A DNA stretch of 12,380 nt from CAZMVU01 sp964569295 (GCA_964569295.1 CAZMVU010000147.1:1-12380), one strand, 5' to 3'. Numbered from the stretch's first letter, positions 1 to 7,059 are shown. Notes: generated by a model not told the origin, from the sequence alone. Translations and numbers: made by a program.

Positions 1-93
1 TCAGGTGAAGCGTCCGTCCACGTATGTTCGCAAAGAAAGGGACAGTCCCTGCTCGGGGACTCGCGAGGACAGTCCCTTTGTTTGCTCAGGTGA
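1..93. repeat. REP-like inverted repeat at left edge
   Basis: AAAGGGAC (36-43) is the reverse complement of GTCCCTTT (72-79), so 36-79 can form one large hairpin. Inside it, AGGGAC-A-GTCCCT (38-50) is a small palindrome of its own, CTCGCGAG (60-67) is another, and GACAGTCCCT occurs twice (41-50 and 68-77). TCAGGTGA stands on both sides (1-8 and 86-93). Such compact GGGAC/GTCCC palindromes resemble REP elements, some of which are mobilised by IS200-like REP-associated transposases. No transposase is visible, and the element may continue past the edge. Mobility is inference; the symmetry is seen directly. Confidence 0.55.
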
Positions 94-210
94 TGATGCA
101 AGGCGGTACTGTCAGGGCTGTATCCTTAAGTTAACGCGTATGGGGCCAAATCCCAAGCCGTCCTGAACCGCGAGCCAACAACCGGGGAACACGCCATTCG
201 ATCCTTGGGT

Positions 211-227
211 TGTGGGCGCAGCCCACG
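211..227. promoter_or_regulatory. Inverted repeat just upstream of the gdhA promoter
   Basis: GTGGGC (212-217) and GCCCAC (221-226) form a perfect 6-bp stem around GCA, extendable by one T-G pair. It ends 10 nt before the proposed -35 box of gdhA. That position suits an operator. It could also be the terminator stem of a gene to the left, although no T-run follows. The stretch from 94 to 210 shows no gene and no other clear element, apart from AACCGCGAGCC (166-176), which recurs in the repeat array after the operon. Confidence 0.35.
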
Positions 228-236
228 TTAGACTAT

Positions 237-265
237 TTGCGAGCAAGCGCGCCATGCTTTATACT
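237..265 (+). promoter_or_regulatory. Sigma70-type promoter of the gdhA operon
   Basis: TTGCGA (237-242) and TATACT (260-265) are separated by exactly 17 nt, which fits a housekeeping sigma factor. Transcription would start near 272, leaving a leader of about 95 nt before the TTG start at 367. The leader contains the palindrome GCGGTACCGC (313-322) and an overlapping possible stem GTGCC/GGCAC (324-328 with 335-339, loop TCCCAT), so it may be structured. Confidence 0.6.
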
Positions 266-355
266 ACCTACTCGAGGGGTATTGGCGCATGCGGCACATT
301 CCGGGCAGTACGGCGGTACCGCTGTGCCTCCCATGGCACCCACACCAACCACGCT

Positions 356-360
356 GGAGG
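356..360 (+). promoter_or_regulatory. Ribosome binding site that decides the gdhA start
   Basis: GGAGG at 356-360 lies 6 nt before the TTG at 367. This is a consensus Shine-Dalgarno at ideal spacing and supports TTG 367 as the start. The ATG at 362 is out of frame and too close to the site. Confidence 0.75.
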
Positions 361-366
361 TATGTT

Positions 367-1707
367 TTGTCTTACACGGAGCGGATTCTGACACACGCGC
401 GCAAGGCCAATCCAAACGAACCGGAATTCATTCAAGCGGCTGCGGAAGTAATCGAGTCGCTCGCCCTCATCCTCGAGCGGCGCCCTGAGTACGAAGAAGC
501 AGGCATCCTCGAGCGGCTCATCGAGCCCGAGCGGGTCATCATGTTTCGCGTGCCCTGGATGGACGACGCGGGGAAGTCCCAGGTGAACCGGGGGATTCGG
601 GTCGAGTTCAACAGCGCCATTGGCCCGTACAAGGGTGGGCTGCGTTTTCACCCGACGGTCAACGTGGGCATCTTGAAGTTCCTCGGCTTCGAGCAGGTGT
701 TCAAGAACGCGCTCACCACGCTGCCCATGGGCGGCGGCAAGGGGGGCAGCGACTTCGACCCGAAGGGCAAGAGCGATAATGAGGTCATGCGCTTTTGCCA
801 GTCGTTCATGACGGAGTTGCAGCGCCATATTGGGAAAGATACAGACGTGCCAGCGGGCGATATCGGGGTGGGGTTGCGCGAGATCGGCTACCTTTTCGGA
901 CAGTACAAGCGCCTGCGCAACGAGTTCACCGGCGTGCTCACGGGCAAGGGCCTTGGCTGGGGCGGGTCACTCATCCGCCCGGAGGCCACGGGCTATGGCG
1001 CGGTCTATTTCGCGCAGAACATGCTCGCCACGCGCGATGACAGCATCGCGGGCAAGGTGTGCGCCGTCTCCGGCTCGGGCAACGTGGCGCAATACACGGT
1101 CGAGAAGGTGAATCAGTTGGGCGGCAAGTGCGTCACCCTGTCAGACTCCTCGGGTTTCATCCACGATCCCGACGGCGTCGATGCAGAGAAACTGAAATTT
1201 GTCATGGATCTGAAGAATGTGCGGCGCGGGCGCATTAAAGAGTACGCCGACCAGTTTCCCGCCGCCACGTTCCACGCCAGCGCCCGGCCCTGGGCCGTGC
1301 CCTGCGACTGTGCTTTCCCCAGCGCCACGCAGAACGAGGTGAACCTCGAGGACGCGAAAACGCTGGCGAACAACGGCTGCTTCGTCGTCAGTGAAGGCGC
1401 GAACATGCCCTGCGAGGCGGATGCCGTAGACTGCTTCATCGAGCTGGGTGTGTTGTATGGCCCGGGCAAGGCAGCCAACGCCGGCGGCGTCGCGGTCTCC
1501 GGCCTCGAGATGGCGCAAAACGCACAACACGTAATCTGGCCGCGCGAGGAAGTGGACGGGCGCCTGCAACAGATTATGCAGAGCATCCACGACACGGCAC
1601 ATGACACCGCCGAAGAATACGGCCGCCCGGGCAATTATGTGGTAGGCGCCAACATCGCCGGTTTCGTGAAGGTGGCCGATGCCATGCTGGATCAGGGTTT
1701 GGTGTAG
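367..1707 (+). CDS. gdhA: NADP-type glutamate dehydrogenase
   Basis: Cytosolic enzyme that reductively aminates 2-oxoglutarate with ammonia to glutamate, usually with NADPH, linking nitrogen assimilation to the TCA cycle. The product is 446 aa, against 447 in E. coli GdhA, and is collinear with it by eye. Visible motifs: PERVIMFRVPW (54-64), IGPYKGGLRFHP (85-96), the catalytic-lysine segment MGGGKGGSDFDPKGKS (121-136, K125), the acidic DVPAGDIGVG (160-169), the Rossmann turn VSGSGNV (234-240), and the end NIAGFVKVADAML. TTG 367 is chosen because GGAGG stands 6 nt upstream and homology begins there. An in-frame ATG at 289 would add 26 residues with no resemblance to the family. NADP preference is inferred from similarity to class I hexameric enzymes. 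The next gene begins 9 nt after the stop, so they probably form an operon. Confidence 0.95.
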   Translation: MSYTERILTHARKANPNEPEFIQAAAEVIESLALILERRPEYEEAGILERLIEPERVIMFRVPWMDDAGKSQVNRGIRVEFNSAIGPYKGGLRFHPTVNVGILKFLGFEQVFKNALTTLPMGGGKGGSDFDPKGKSDNEVMRFCQSFMTELQRHIGKDTDVPAGDIGVGLREIGYLFGQYKRLRNEFTGVLTGKGLGWGGSLIRPEATGYGAVYFAQNMLATRDDSIAGKVCAVSGSGNVAQYTVEKVNQLGGKCVTLSDSSGFIHDPDGVDAEKLKFVMDLKNVRRGRIKEYADQFPAATFHASARPWAVPCDCAFPSATQNEVNLEDAKTLANNGCFVVSEGANMPCEADAVDCFIELGVLYGPGKAANAGGVAVSGLEMAQNAQHVIWPREEVDGRLQQIMQSIHDTAHDTAEEYGRPGNYVVGANIAGFVKVADAMLDQGLV

Positions 1708-1716
1708 GGGCGCGGT

Positions 1717-4302
1717 ATGCAACGGCCGACCGAAGCCACCACTGGTATTGCCCCCCTCGACACGCTGTTGCGCGGCATCGAGCCGGGCGACAATATCGTC
1801 TGGCAAGTCGAAGCTATCGACGATTACCAAGGCTTTGCGGTCCCCTTTGCCCACGCCGCCATTCGCGACGGGTTTCCCGTGATCTATTTCCGCTTCGCGC
1901 GCCATGCTCCCCTGCTGGCGCCCCAGGACGGCCTGCGTATTCACGAGGTCAATCCGCACGCCGGCTTCGAGAGTTTTATCGATACAATCCACGCGGCCAT
2001 TGCCGAGGCGGGCCGCGGCGCGCACTATGTATTCGATTGCCTCTCCGACCTTGCGGCCGACTGGTTCAGTGACCAGATGCTCGGCAATTTCTTTATGGTC
2101 ACGTGTCCCTACCTCTATGACTTGGACACGGTGGCTTACTTCGCGCTGCTGCGCGACTACCATGCGGACTCCGCCACGGCGCCCATACGCAAGACGACCC
2201 AGTTGCTCATCGATCTCTTCCGGCACGATGCGGCCACCTATGTGCGTCCCATCAAGGTGCGGCAAAAGTTCTTCCCCACCATGCACATGCTCCACCGGCT
2301 GACGCCAAAGGGCTATGTGCCGATCACCGAGAGCCACATTCTGGCTGACGTGTTGGCCAAGCCCGGCGGCAGCACGGCCTGTGTCCCCGTCGTGCTCGAC
2401 GTGTGGAACCGTGCCTTCCTGCAGGCGGAGGACATGCTCGCCGCTGGCGGCGCGGCCCCGCCCGCCAAACAGGACGCCCTCTTCAAGAGGCTGCTGCGTA
2501 TGGTGATCTCGCGCGACCCCCGCGTGCTCGCTCTGGCGGAAGAGAATCTTACGCTGGCCGCCGTGGCCGCCATTGGCCGCCGCACGCTCGGCACGGGGCT
2601 TATCGGCGGGAAGACCGTCGGCATGCTATTGGCCCGCGCCATTTTGCTGCGCAACGACCCCGCCTGGGAAGAACGCCTGGAAACGCACGATTCGTTCTTC
2701 ATCGCCTCGGATGTTTTCTACACCTTTCTGGTCGAGAACGGCTGCTGGTGGATCCGCAAACAGCAACAGCAATCCGCCACCTGCCTCGACGGCGCCAGCC
2801 AGGCGCGCCGCCGCATCCTGAGCGGCCGCTTTTCCCATACCATGCGCGAGCGGTTCCGCCAGATGCTCGAGTATTTCGGCCGGGCGCCGATTATCGTGCG
2901 TTCGAGTAGCTTGCTCGAGGATAACTTTGGCAATGCGTTCGCCGGTAAGTATGACAGCGTCTTCTGTGCGAACCAGGGCGCTCCCGACCAACGCCTCGAA
3001 GAATTCCTCAGCGCGGTGAAAACGGTCTATGCATCGAGCATGAGCGAGGCGGCCCTGGCCTACCGCGCGCGCTATGGCATCCTGCACCTCGACGAGCAGA
3101 TGGCGCTGCTGGTGCAACGGGTCTCCGGCAGCAACCACGGGCGGCTCTTCTTCCCCCACGTGGGCGGCGTCGGCTTTTCGTTCAATCCTTACCGCTGGAG
3201 CGAGGCCATCGACCCCGAGGCGGGCCTGTTGCGGCTTGTCATGGGGTTGGGCACGCGCGCCGTGGACCGCAGCGACGCCGAATACACGCGCATCATCGCA
3301 TTGAACGCGCCCGATCGCCGCCCGGAAGGCGCCCCGGGCGACCGGCCGCCATTGGCCCAGCACTCGGTCGATACCATCGACCTCGAGGAAAACACCTGGC
3401 GCCGGGTCTCCGTCGATGAGGCCCTCGCCGCCCATAACGACATTCCCCTCGATCTCCTGGCGCCCCGGCAAACCACGTTACAGCGGCGTATGCGCCAACA
3501 AAACGCCCATAGCGCCGCGCCCCGCCTCATTACCTTCGAAGGCCTGGTCCGCCACACCCGGTTCATCCAAGACCTCCGCGCGTTGCTGACCACACTCGAT
3601 GCGGCCTATTGCTGCCCCGTGGATGTCGAATTCGCAGCCACCTTCTTCGACGACAACACCTATAAACTCAACCTGTTGCAGTGCCGGCCATTGCAGGTCT
3701 GCAGCCGCGGCGAACAAACGGCGCTGCCCGAGAACGTACCCCAGCAGAACATATTGGCGCAAAGCACCGGGCCGGTCATCGGGCGCAGCCGCACCACACC
3801 GGTGCACAGGATAATCTATGTGGCGCCCGCGGCCTATGCCGGCCTGTCACTCCAGGACCGCCATGCGCTCGCCCGGTTTCTCGGCACACTCACCCATGCC
3901 CCGGCCCCGGCCGATGCCGTGGGCGGCAGCCTCTTTCTGGCCGGTCCCGGCCGATGGGCCACGAGCAGCCCGGAGTTGGGTATTCCCGTGCATTTCGCGG
4001 AAATCGCGACCGTGAATATCATCTGCGAGATCGTGGCCATGCGCGAGGATCTCGTGCCCGATGTCTCCATGGGCACCCACTTCTTCAGTGAGCTGGTCGA
4101 GGCGGACATGCTGTATCTCGCGGTCTTCCCCGGGCAACAGGGCCACCAGGTCGATTTTACGGGCCTGCGCCCCACCCCCCTGGCGGACATCGCCGGGCCG
4201 GGCGCCGCCCGCTGGGATTCGGTCGTCCACGTATACGACCCGCAAGGTGCGCAATTCTACGCCGATACGGTCGGCCAGCGCGTGCTTTTCTACCAGCCGT
4301 GA
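1717..4302 (+). CDS. KaiC-like / PEP synthase ATP-grasp fusion protein
   Basis: 861 aa in three parts. Residues 10-210 resemble a RecA/KaiC-type domain: a GIEPGDNIVW strand where the P-loop strand would be, and YVFDCLSDLAADW (104-116) as a Walker B-like strand. The Walker A loop is absent, with VEAIDDYQG in its place, so ATP hydrolysis here is doubtful. Residues 290-660 match the nucleotide-binding domain of PPDK/PEP synthase: GGKT (297-300), IVRSSSLLEDNFGNAFAGKY (393-412), GVGFSFNPYRW (484-494), DVEF (636-639) and LLQCRPLQ (653-660). These cover the usual ATP-grasp residues. The phosphohistidine domain and the PEP/pyruvate TIM barrel are missing, so it cannot be a complete PEP synthase. Residues 740-800 (GPGRW, GIPVHFAEI, MGTHFFSELV) form a conserved end that I recall from PEP-synthase-like proteins. 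The ATG follows AGGGG (1706-1710), which overlaps the gdhA stop. A phosphotransferase or regulatory role is inference. Confidence 0.8.
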   Translation: MQRPTEATTGIAPLDTLLRGIEPGDNIVWQVEAIDDYQGFAVPFAHAAIRDGFPVIYFRFARHAPLLAPQDGLRIHEVNPHAGFESFIDTIHAAIAEAGRGAHYVFDCLSDLAADWFSDQMLGNFFMVTCPYLYDLDTVAYFALLRDYHADSATAPIRKTTQLLIDLFRHDAATYVRPIKVRQKFFPTMHMLHRLTPKGYVPITESHILADVLAKPGGSTACVPVVLDVWNRAFLQAEDMLAAGGAAPPAKQDALFKRLLRMVISRDPRVLALAEENLTLAAVAAIGRRTLGTGLIGGKTVGMLLARAILLRNDPAWEERLETHDSFFIASDVFYTFLVENGCWWIRKQQQQSATCLDGASQARRRILSGRFSHTMRERFRQMLEYFGRAPIIVRSSSLLEDNFGNAFAGKYDSVFCANQGAPDQRLEEFLSAVKTVYASSMSEAALAYRARYGILHLDEQMALLVQRVSGSNHGRLFFPHVGGVGFSFNPYRWSEAIDPEAGLLRLVMGLGTRAVDRSDAEYTRIIALNAPDRRPEGAPGDRPPLAQHSVDTIDLEENTWRRVSVDEALAAHNDIPLDLLAPRQTTLQRRMRQQNAHSAAPRLITFEGLVRHTRFIQDLRALLTTLDAAYCCPVDVEFAATFFDDNTYKLNLLQCRPLQVCSRGEQTALPENVPQQNILAQSTGPVIGRSRTTPVHRIIYVAPAAYAGLSLQDRHALARFLGTLTHAPAPADAVGGSLFLAGPGRWATSSPELGIPVHFAEIATVNIICEIVAMREDLVPDVSMGTHFFSELVEADMLYLAVFPGQQGHQVDFTGLRPTPLADIAGPGAARWDSVVHVYDPQGAQFYADTVGQRVLFYQP

Positions 4303-4306
4303 ACAC

Positions 4307-4549
4307 GGCGCGCGTCCCCGCGAGCCGAAACATAACGTAAGGGCTCAAGACGGCGGTTGGGGAGGGCGCGCGTCCCCGCGAGCCGAAACATAATGTAAGG
4401 GCTCAAGATGGCGGTTGGGGAGGGCGAGCGTCCCCGCGAGCCGAAACATAATGTAAGGGCTCAAGATGGCGGTTGGGGAGGGCGCGCGTCCCCGCGAGCC
4501 GAAGCATAACGTAAGGGCTCAAGACGGCGGTTGGGGGCAACCGCGAGCC
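4307..4549. repeat. Four 58-bp tandem repeats between convergent genes
   Basis: Units begin at 4307, 4365, 4423 and 4481. The last loses the final AG, and a partial fifth (CCGCGAGCC) follows at 4541. Units 1 and 4 carry C, and units 2 and 3 carry T, at two linked positions (ACGT/ATGT and GACGG/GATGG). Unit 3 has GGCGAGCG for GGCGCGCG, and unit 4 has GAAGC for GAAAC. Each unit can fold: TCCCC (4315-4319) pairs with GGGGA (4359-4363), and inside it GAGCC (4322-4326) pairs with GGCTC (4342-4346). Units 2 and 3 add ACAT/ATGT in the loop. A length of 58 is not a multiple of three, and the array fills the gap between two converging genes. A role in ending both transcripts, or in DNA binding, is inference. 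The remainder to 4569 shows nothing else. Confidence 0.9.
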
Positions 4550-4569
4550 GCACAGGCGCATAGCCAAAT

Positions 4570-5160
4570 TCAGGCCGGGGGCCGCGAACGGCCGGCGCGT
4601 TGGCAAAGCGCCTCGAACAACTCGGACACCGGGCCGATGCCATAGTCCTTGAAGTTCGCCGGGTTCGCCCAGAACTCGTCCAAAGCGCCGCGGTGCTCGC
4701 GCTGGTAGCAAAGAATCTTGATCATCATCTGTGCCTTGTCGAGCGCGCGCAGGAGGCGGGCTTCCGGGGTGGCGGCGTCCATATATTCGCGGTGCAACTC
4801 GGCAAGGCCGCCGGGAAGGCCGTGCAACAGATCGTCGGTAATGGCCTGCTCCGCGACACGCTTGACATGCTTGAGGTGTGCATCAGCGGCCGGCATGGGA
4901 ATATCCATCAATTGCGCCTCGGCGAGATCATGGGTAAGCGCCATGGCAAGGACACGCTCGGCATTCCACCGGCCGGGATAGGCCTCGAGAAACAACAGCG
5001 CCAGCAAGGCCACAAAATGGCTGTGCGCCGCCACGGACTCCGGTTCAGCCACGCCGCGCAAGACATAGCCCGCCCGGGCCACGCGGTCGAGCGGATGAAT
5101 GCGCTCGAAGAGGGTGAGCACACGCTCGAGGAAGTCGCGCGGGTTGGCGGGTTCCGTCAT
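4570..5160 (-). CDS. HD-domain 5'-deoxynucleotidase-like hydrolase (YfbR/HDDC2 type)
   Basis: 196 aa with the metal-binding layout of HD phosphohydrolases: ESVAAHSH (41-48, likely ligand H46), LTHDLAEA (75-82, the HD pair H77-D78) and a distal Asp in ALDKAQMMI (D141). The order and spacing fit the HD_3/YfbR-HDDC2 group, whose members remove the 5' phosphate from deoxynucleoside monophosphates. Substrate here is inferred. It is cytosolic, with no signal peptide or membrane segment. The ATG (5160-5158) overlaps the TGA of the upstream ATPase gene (5159-5157) as ATGA. A GGAG lies 11 nt upstream and is poorly placed, so translation probably depends on coupling to the ATPase. It shares that gene's promoter and converges on the repeat array. 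Confidence 0.85.
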   Translation of the reverse strand: MTEPANPRDFLERVLTLFERIHPLDRVARAGYVLRGVAEPESVAAHSHFVALLALLFLEAYPGRWNAERVLAMALTHDLAEAQLMDIPMPAADAHLKHVKRVAEQAITDDLLHGLPGGLAELHREYMDAATPEARLLRALDKAQMMIKILCYQREHRGALDEFWANPANFKDYGIGPVSELFEALCQRAGRSRPPA

Positions 5161-6920
5161 TCCGGGGGGGGCTCCGTGGGCTGTGTGTGGGGGGGTGGGG
5201 TGTCGTGGCTGAAAAGGGCCGGCTGGTCAGTGGCCTCTATAGCAAACAAGGACTGCGAGGCTTGCTGTAAGGCGTACAACCGCTCGGACAGTATGCGCAG
5301 GTGGTACACTGTCCCCGCCAGGTCGCCGCCGCCCAGGGCGATGCCGCGCTCTTCGTTTGAATCCGCGTAAACGCTCCGCCCAAGGACCGCCTCGAGCCGC
5401 GCGATCCGGTGCTCGAGTTCGCCCGCCTCGACATGCACCGCAGCCGTTTCCGTGGGCCGGGCCGCGAGCCCACCGGACTCGGCCGCCTGCTGTCGGCGCA
5501 GGTGGTCCAGTTCATGTTGCAGACCATACAAGCGGCCGCGGGCAGCCTCGAGCGCCCCGCGCAACCGGCCCTGTTCGCGGCGGGCCTCGTCCATGAGCGT
5601 TGCGGTCAGCGCGCCGTCCCGGCGCACCGGCGCCCCCCCAGGCACACCTGTGAGCACGGGCTGCGCCGGCGTATCGGGCGCGGTGCCATCTGCATCGCCC
5701 GGTACACATTCGCCGCTCCACCGGGCCAGTACCTGATCGAGGTGATCCAGTGCTTCGAAACAGGCCTTTTCTTCATCCATGAACTGCGCGTGTTGATCGG
5801 TTATCCGGGCGCACAGCACATCGATTCGCGCCGTCACGTGCGCCGGCGGGGCGGCTGCTTCGCTGGCAAACGGCGTATCCTTCTCCGCTTGCCGCCGCAA
5901 CACGCTCAGCTCCGCCTCGAGGTGGTCCTGTCGCGCGCGCGCGGTTTCGGCCTCCTGCCGTGCCGCATCGAGCTCGGCGCGCAAATGCGACACGGTTTCT
6001 TCGATGGGCGGTTGATCCTCGGCCACCGCAGACAGCGCGCCGCGATCGCGGGACATATCGGTGTAGCGCTCCTCGAACTCGGCCAGTGCGCGTTGCATAG
6101 CGGTCTCCGCACGCGCCTCCTGCGCCGCCAACTCCACACGCAATGACTGAGCCTCTTCCGCCAGGCGCGCCTGCTCACTGCGTGCGACTTCGGCCTCGGT
6201 TTGCGCGTTCTCCGCCCGCTGGCGCAGTTCGTCGCGCGTTTCCGCATGTTCCGCCGCCTGCGCCAAGCGCTCCTGAAACACCCTGCGTTCCTCACGCAAC
6301 CGCGCTGCTTCCGCCGTGACCCGCGCCTTCTCTTCTTGCGCGGTCTGCGCATCGGCCCGCACCTGCTTCAGCATGCGCATCAGCATCTGGTTCTGGTCCT
6401 GGAGCCGCTCAATGGCGGCGGCATCTTCCGCCGGGGTTTGCACACGCACAGGCGCCAGCTCGATCACGCGGCCGCGCCGCAGCAGACTGCGGAAGCCCCG
6501 GGTCAGCTTCGCGATGCGCGCGGGATGCACATGCGAGGCCACGACCACGGTGTGGCCGTTTTCGAGAAAGACCCGCACCACACCCTCGAGATCCGCCGCG
6601 AATTGGTCGAACCGCTCGAGCTCATCCACCAGCAACAGGGCCGGCGCGCTGCGCTGAATGGGCCGGGGGTCTTCACGCAGGCGCCGCACCTTTTCCGGAA
6701 ATTCGCGGGCCAGCACCAGCACCAGATCCGTCTGGCCGCCCGCCGCGCGCACCTCGCGCACGATGCTCCAGAGCAGGTGGCTCTTGCCGCTATGTTGCGC
6801 ACCAAGCAGCAACACGGGAAGGTCCCCGTGGTAGCGCAACGCCGCCACGGCCCGGCACGCCTCGTAGGCCTCCCGGTTTGCGTCGCTCACCTCGAACGTA
6901 TCGAAAGTAAATGCTGCCAT
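5157..6920 (-). CDS. DnaA-like P-loop ATPase fused to a long coiled coil
   Basis: 587 aa. The N-terminus FTFDTFEVSDANREAYEA (4-21) follows the start of DnaA/Hda domain III. Then come Walker A GAQHSGKS (40-47), Walker B LLLVDELERF (95-104), a sensor 1-like VVVASH (125-130) and the segment GFRSLLRRGRVIELAP (142-157), corresponding to the DnaA region with the arginine finger. By eye, the finger position aligns with Leu146. The homology stops near 160: the AAA+ lid and the DnaA-box-binding domain IV are absent. Residues 165-345 and 437-560 are Glu/Arg/Ala/Gln-rich with heptad-like spacing, hence coiled coil, and the tail is Pro-rich (571-587). It has its own promoter and GGAAG 8 nt before the ATG. 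Its neighbours are gyrA upstream and the HD gene overlapping its stop. A role in replication control, DNA loading or nucleoid organisation is inference; an Hda- or DnaC-like partner protein is an alternative. Confidence 0.75.
   Translation of the reverse strand: MAAFTFDTFEVSDANREAYEACRAVAALRYHGDLPVLLLGAQHSGKSHLLWSIVREVRAAGGQTDLVLVLAREFPEKVRRLREDPRPIQRSAPALLLVDELERFDQFAADLEGVVRVFLENGHTVVVASHVHPARIAKLTRGFRSLLRRGRVIELAPVRVQTPAEDAAAIERLQDQNQMLMRMLKQVRADAQTAQEEKARVTAEAARLREERRVFQERLAQAAEHAETRDELRQRAENAQTEAEVARSEQARLAEEAQSLRVELAAQEARAETAMQRALAEFEERYTDMSRDRGALSAVAEDQPPIEETVSHLRAELDAARQEAETARARQDHLEAELSVLRRQAEKDTPFASEAAAPPAHVTARIDVLCARITDQHAQFMDEEKACFEALDHLDQVLARWSGECVPGDADGTAPDTPAQPVLTGVPGGAPVRRDGALTATLMDEARREQGRLRGALEAARGRLYGLQHELDHLRRQQAAESGGLAARPTETAAVHVEAGELEHRIARLEAVLGRSVYADSNEERGIALGGGDLAGTVYHLRILSERLYALQQASQSLFAIEATDQPALFSHDTPPPHTQPTEPPPE
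5164..5195 (-). other. C8 and C7 homopolymer tracts before the ATGA overlap
   Basis: On the coding (minus) strand, a run of seven C (5195-5189) and a run of eight C (5171-5164) encode the Pro-rich tail of the ATPase. The C8 run ends 4 nt before the ATG of the HD gene. One extra base, or a -1 slip in C8, replaces the final Glu and stop by Gly and then continues in the HD frame from its Met, with no stop between. Homopolymers of this length are known sites of polymerase and ribosome slippage. Whether slippage occurs here is unknown. Confidence 0.5.
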
Positions 6921-6928
6921 GGCGCGGA

Positions 6929-6933
6929 CTTCC
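6929..6933 (-). promoter_or_regulatory. Ribosome binding site of the DnaA-like gene
   Basis: GGAAG lies 8 nt before the ATG at 6920. A stronger-looking AGGAG (6949-6945) is 24 nt from the ATG and sits at the predicted 5' end of the transcript, so it is unlikely to serve this start. Confidence 0.5.
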
Positions 6934-6955
6934 GTAGGCGGTAACTCCTGCCGGA

Positions 6956-6984
6956 ATTGTAATGGCGCGCCCGGGGGCAGTCAA
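6956..6984 (-). promoter_or_regulatory. Sigma70-type promoter of the DnaA-like/HD operon
   Basis: TTGACT (6984-6979) and TACAAT (6961-6956) are separated by 17 nt. Each box differs from consensus at one position, the best promoter match in the window. The start of transcription would be near 6949, about 30 nt before the ATG. This makes the ATPase and HD genes a unit separate from gyrBA. Confidence 0.8.
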
Positions 6985-7059
6985 CCGCCGCTGCCTGCGC
7001 CGCCCCCGCTGTGTCTAACGCCAGGGGGATGCCCTACGCGGTCTCATGACACGGCGGCC

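Noticed and set aside
1141..2337. 398-residue open frame on the minus strand
   Set aside because: It lies opposite the 3' end of gdhA and the start of the ATP-grasp gene, both well supported.
4307..4549. CRISPR array
   Set aside because: The 58-bp units abut directly with no unique spacers, and no cas gene is nearby.
4600..5370. 256-residue open frame on the plus strand
   Set aside because: Antisense to the HD gene and the end of the ATPase gene. Motifs are on the minus strand.
5409..6944. Open frames of about 245 residues on the plus strand opposite the DnaA-like gene
   Set aside because: The minus-strand protein has Walker motifs, a promoter and a ribosome site. The plus-strand translations have none.
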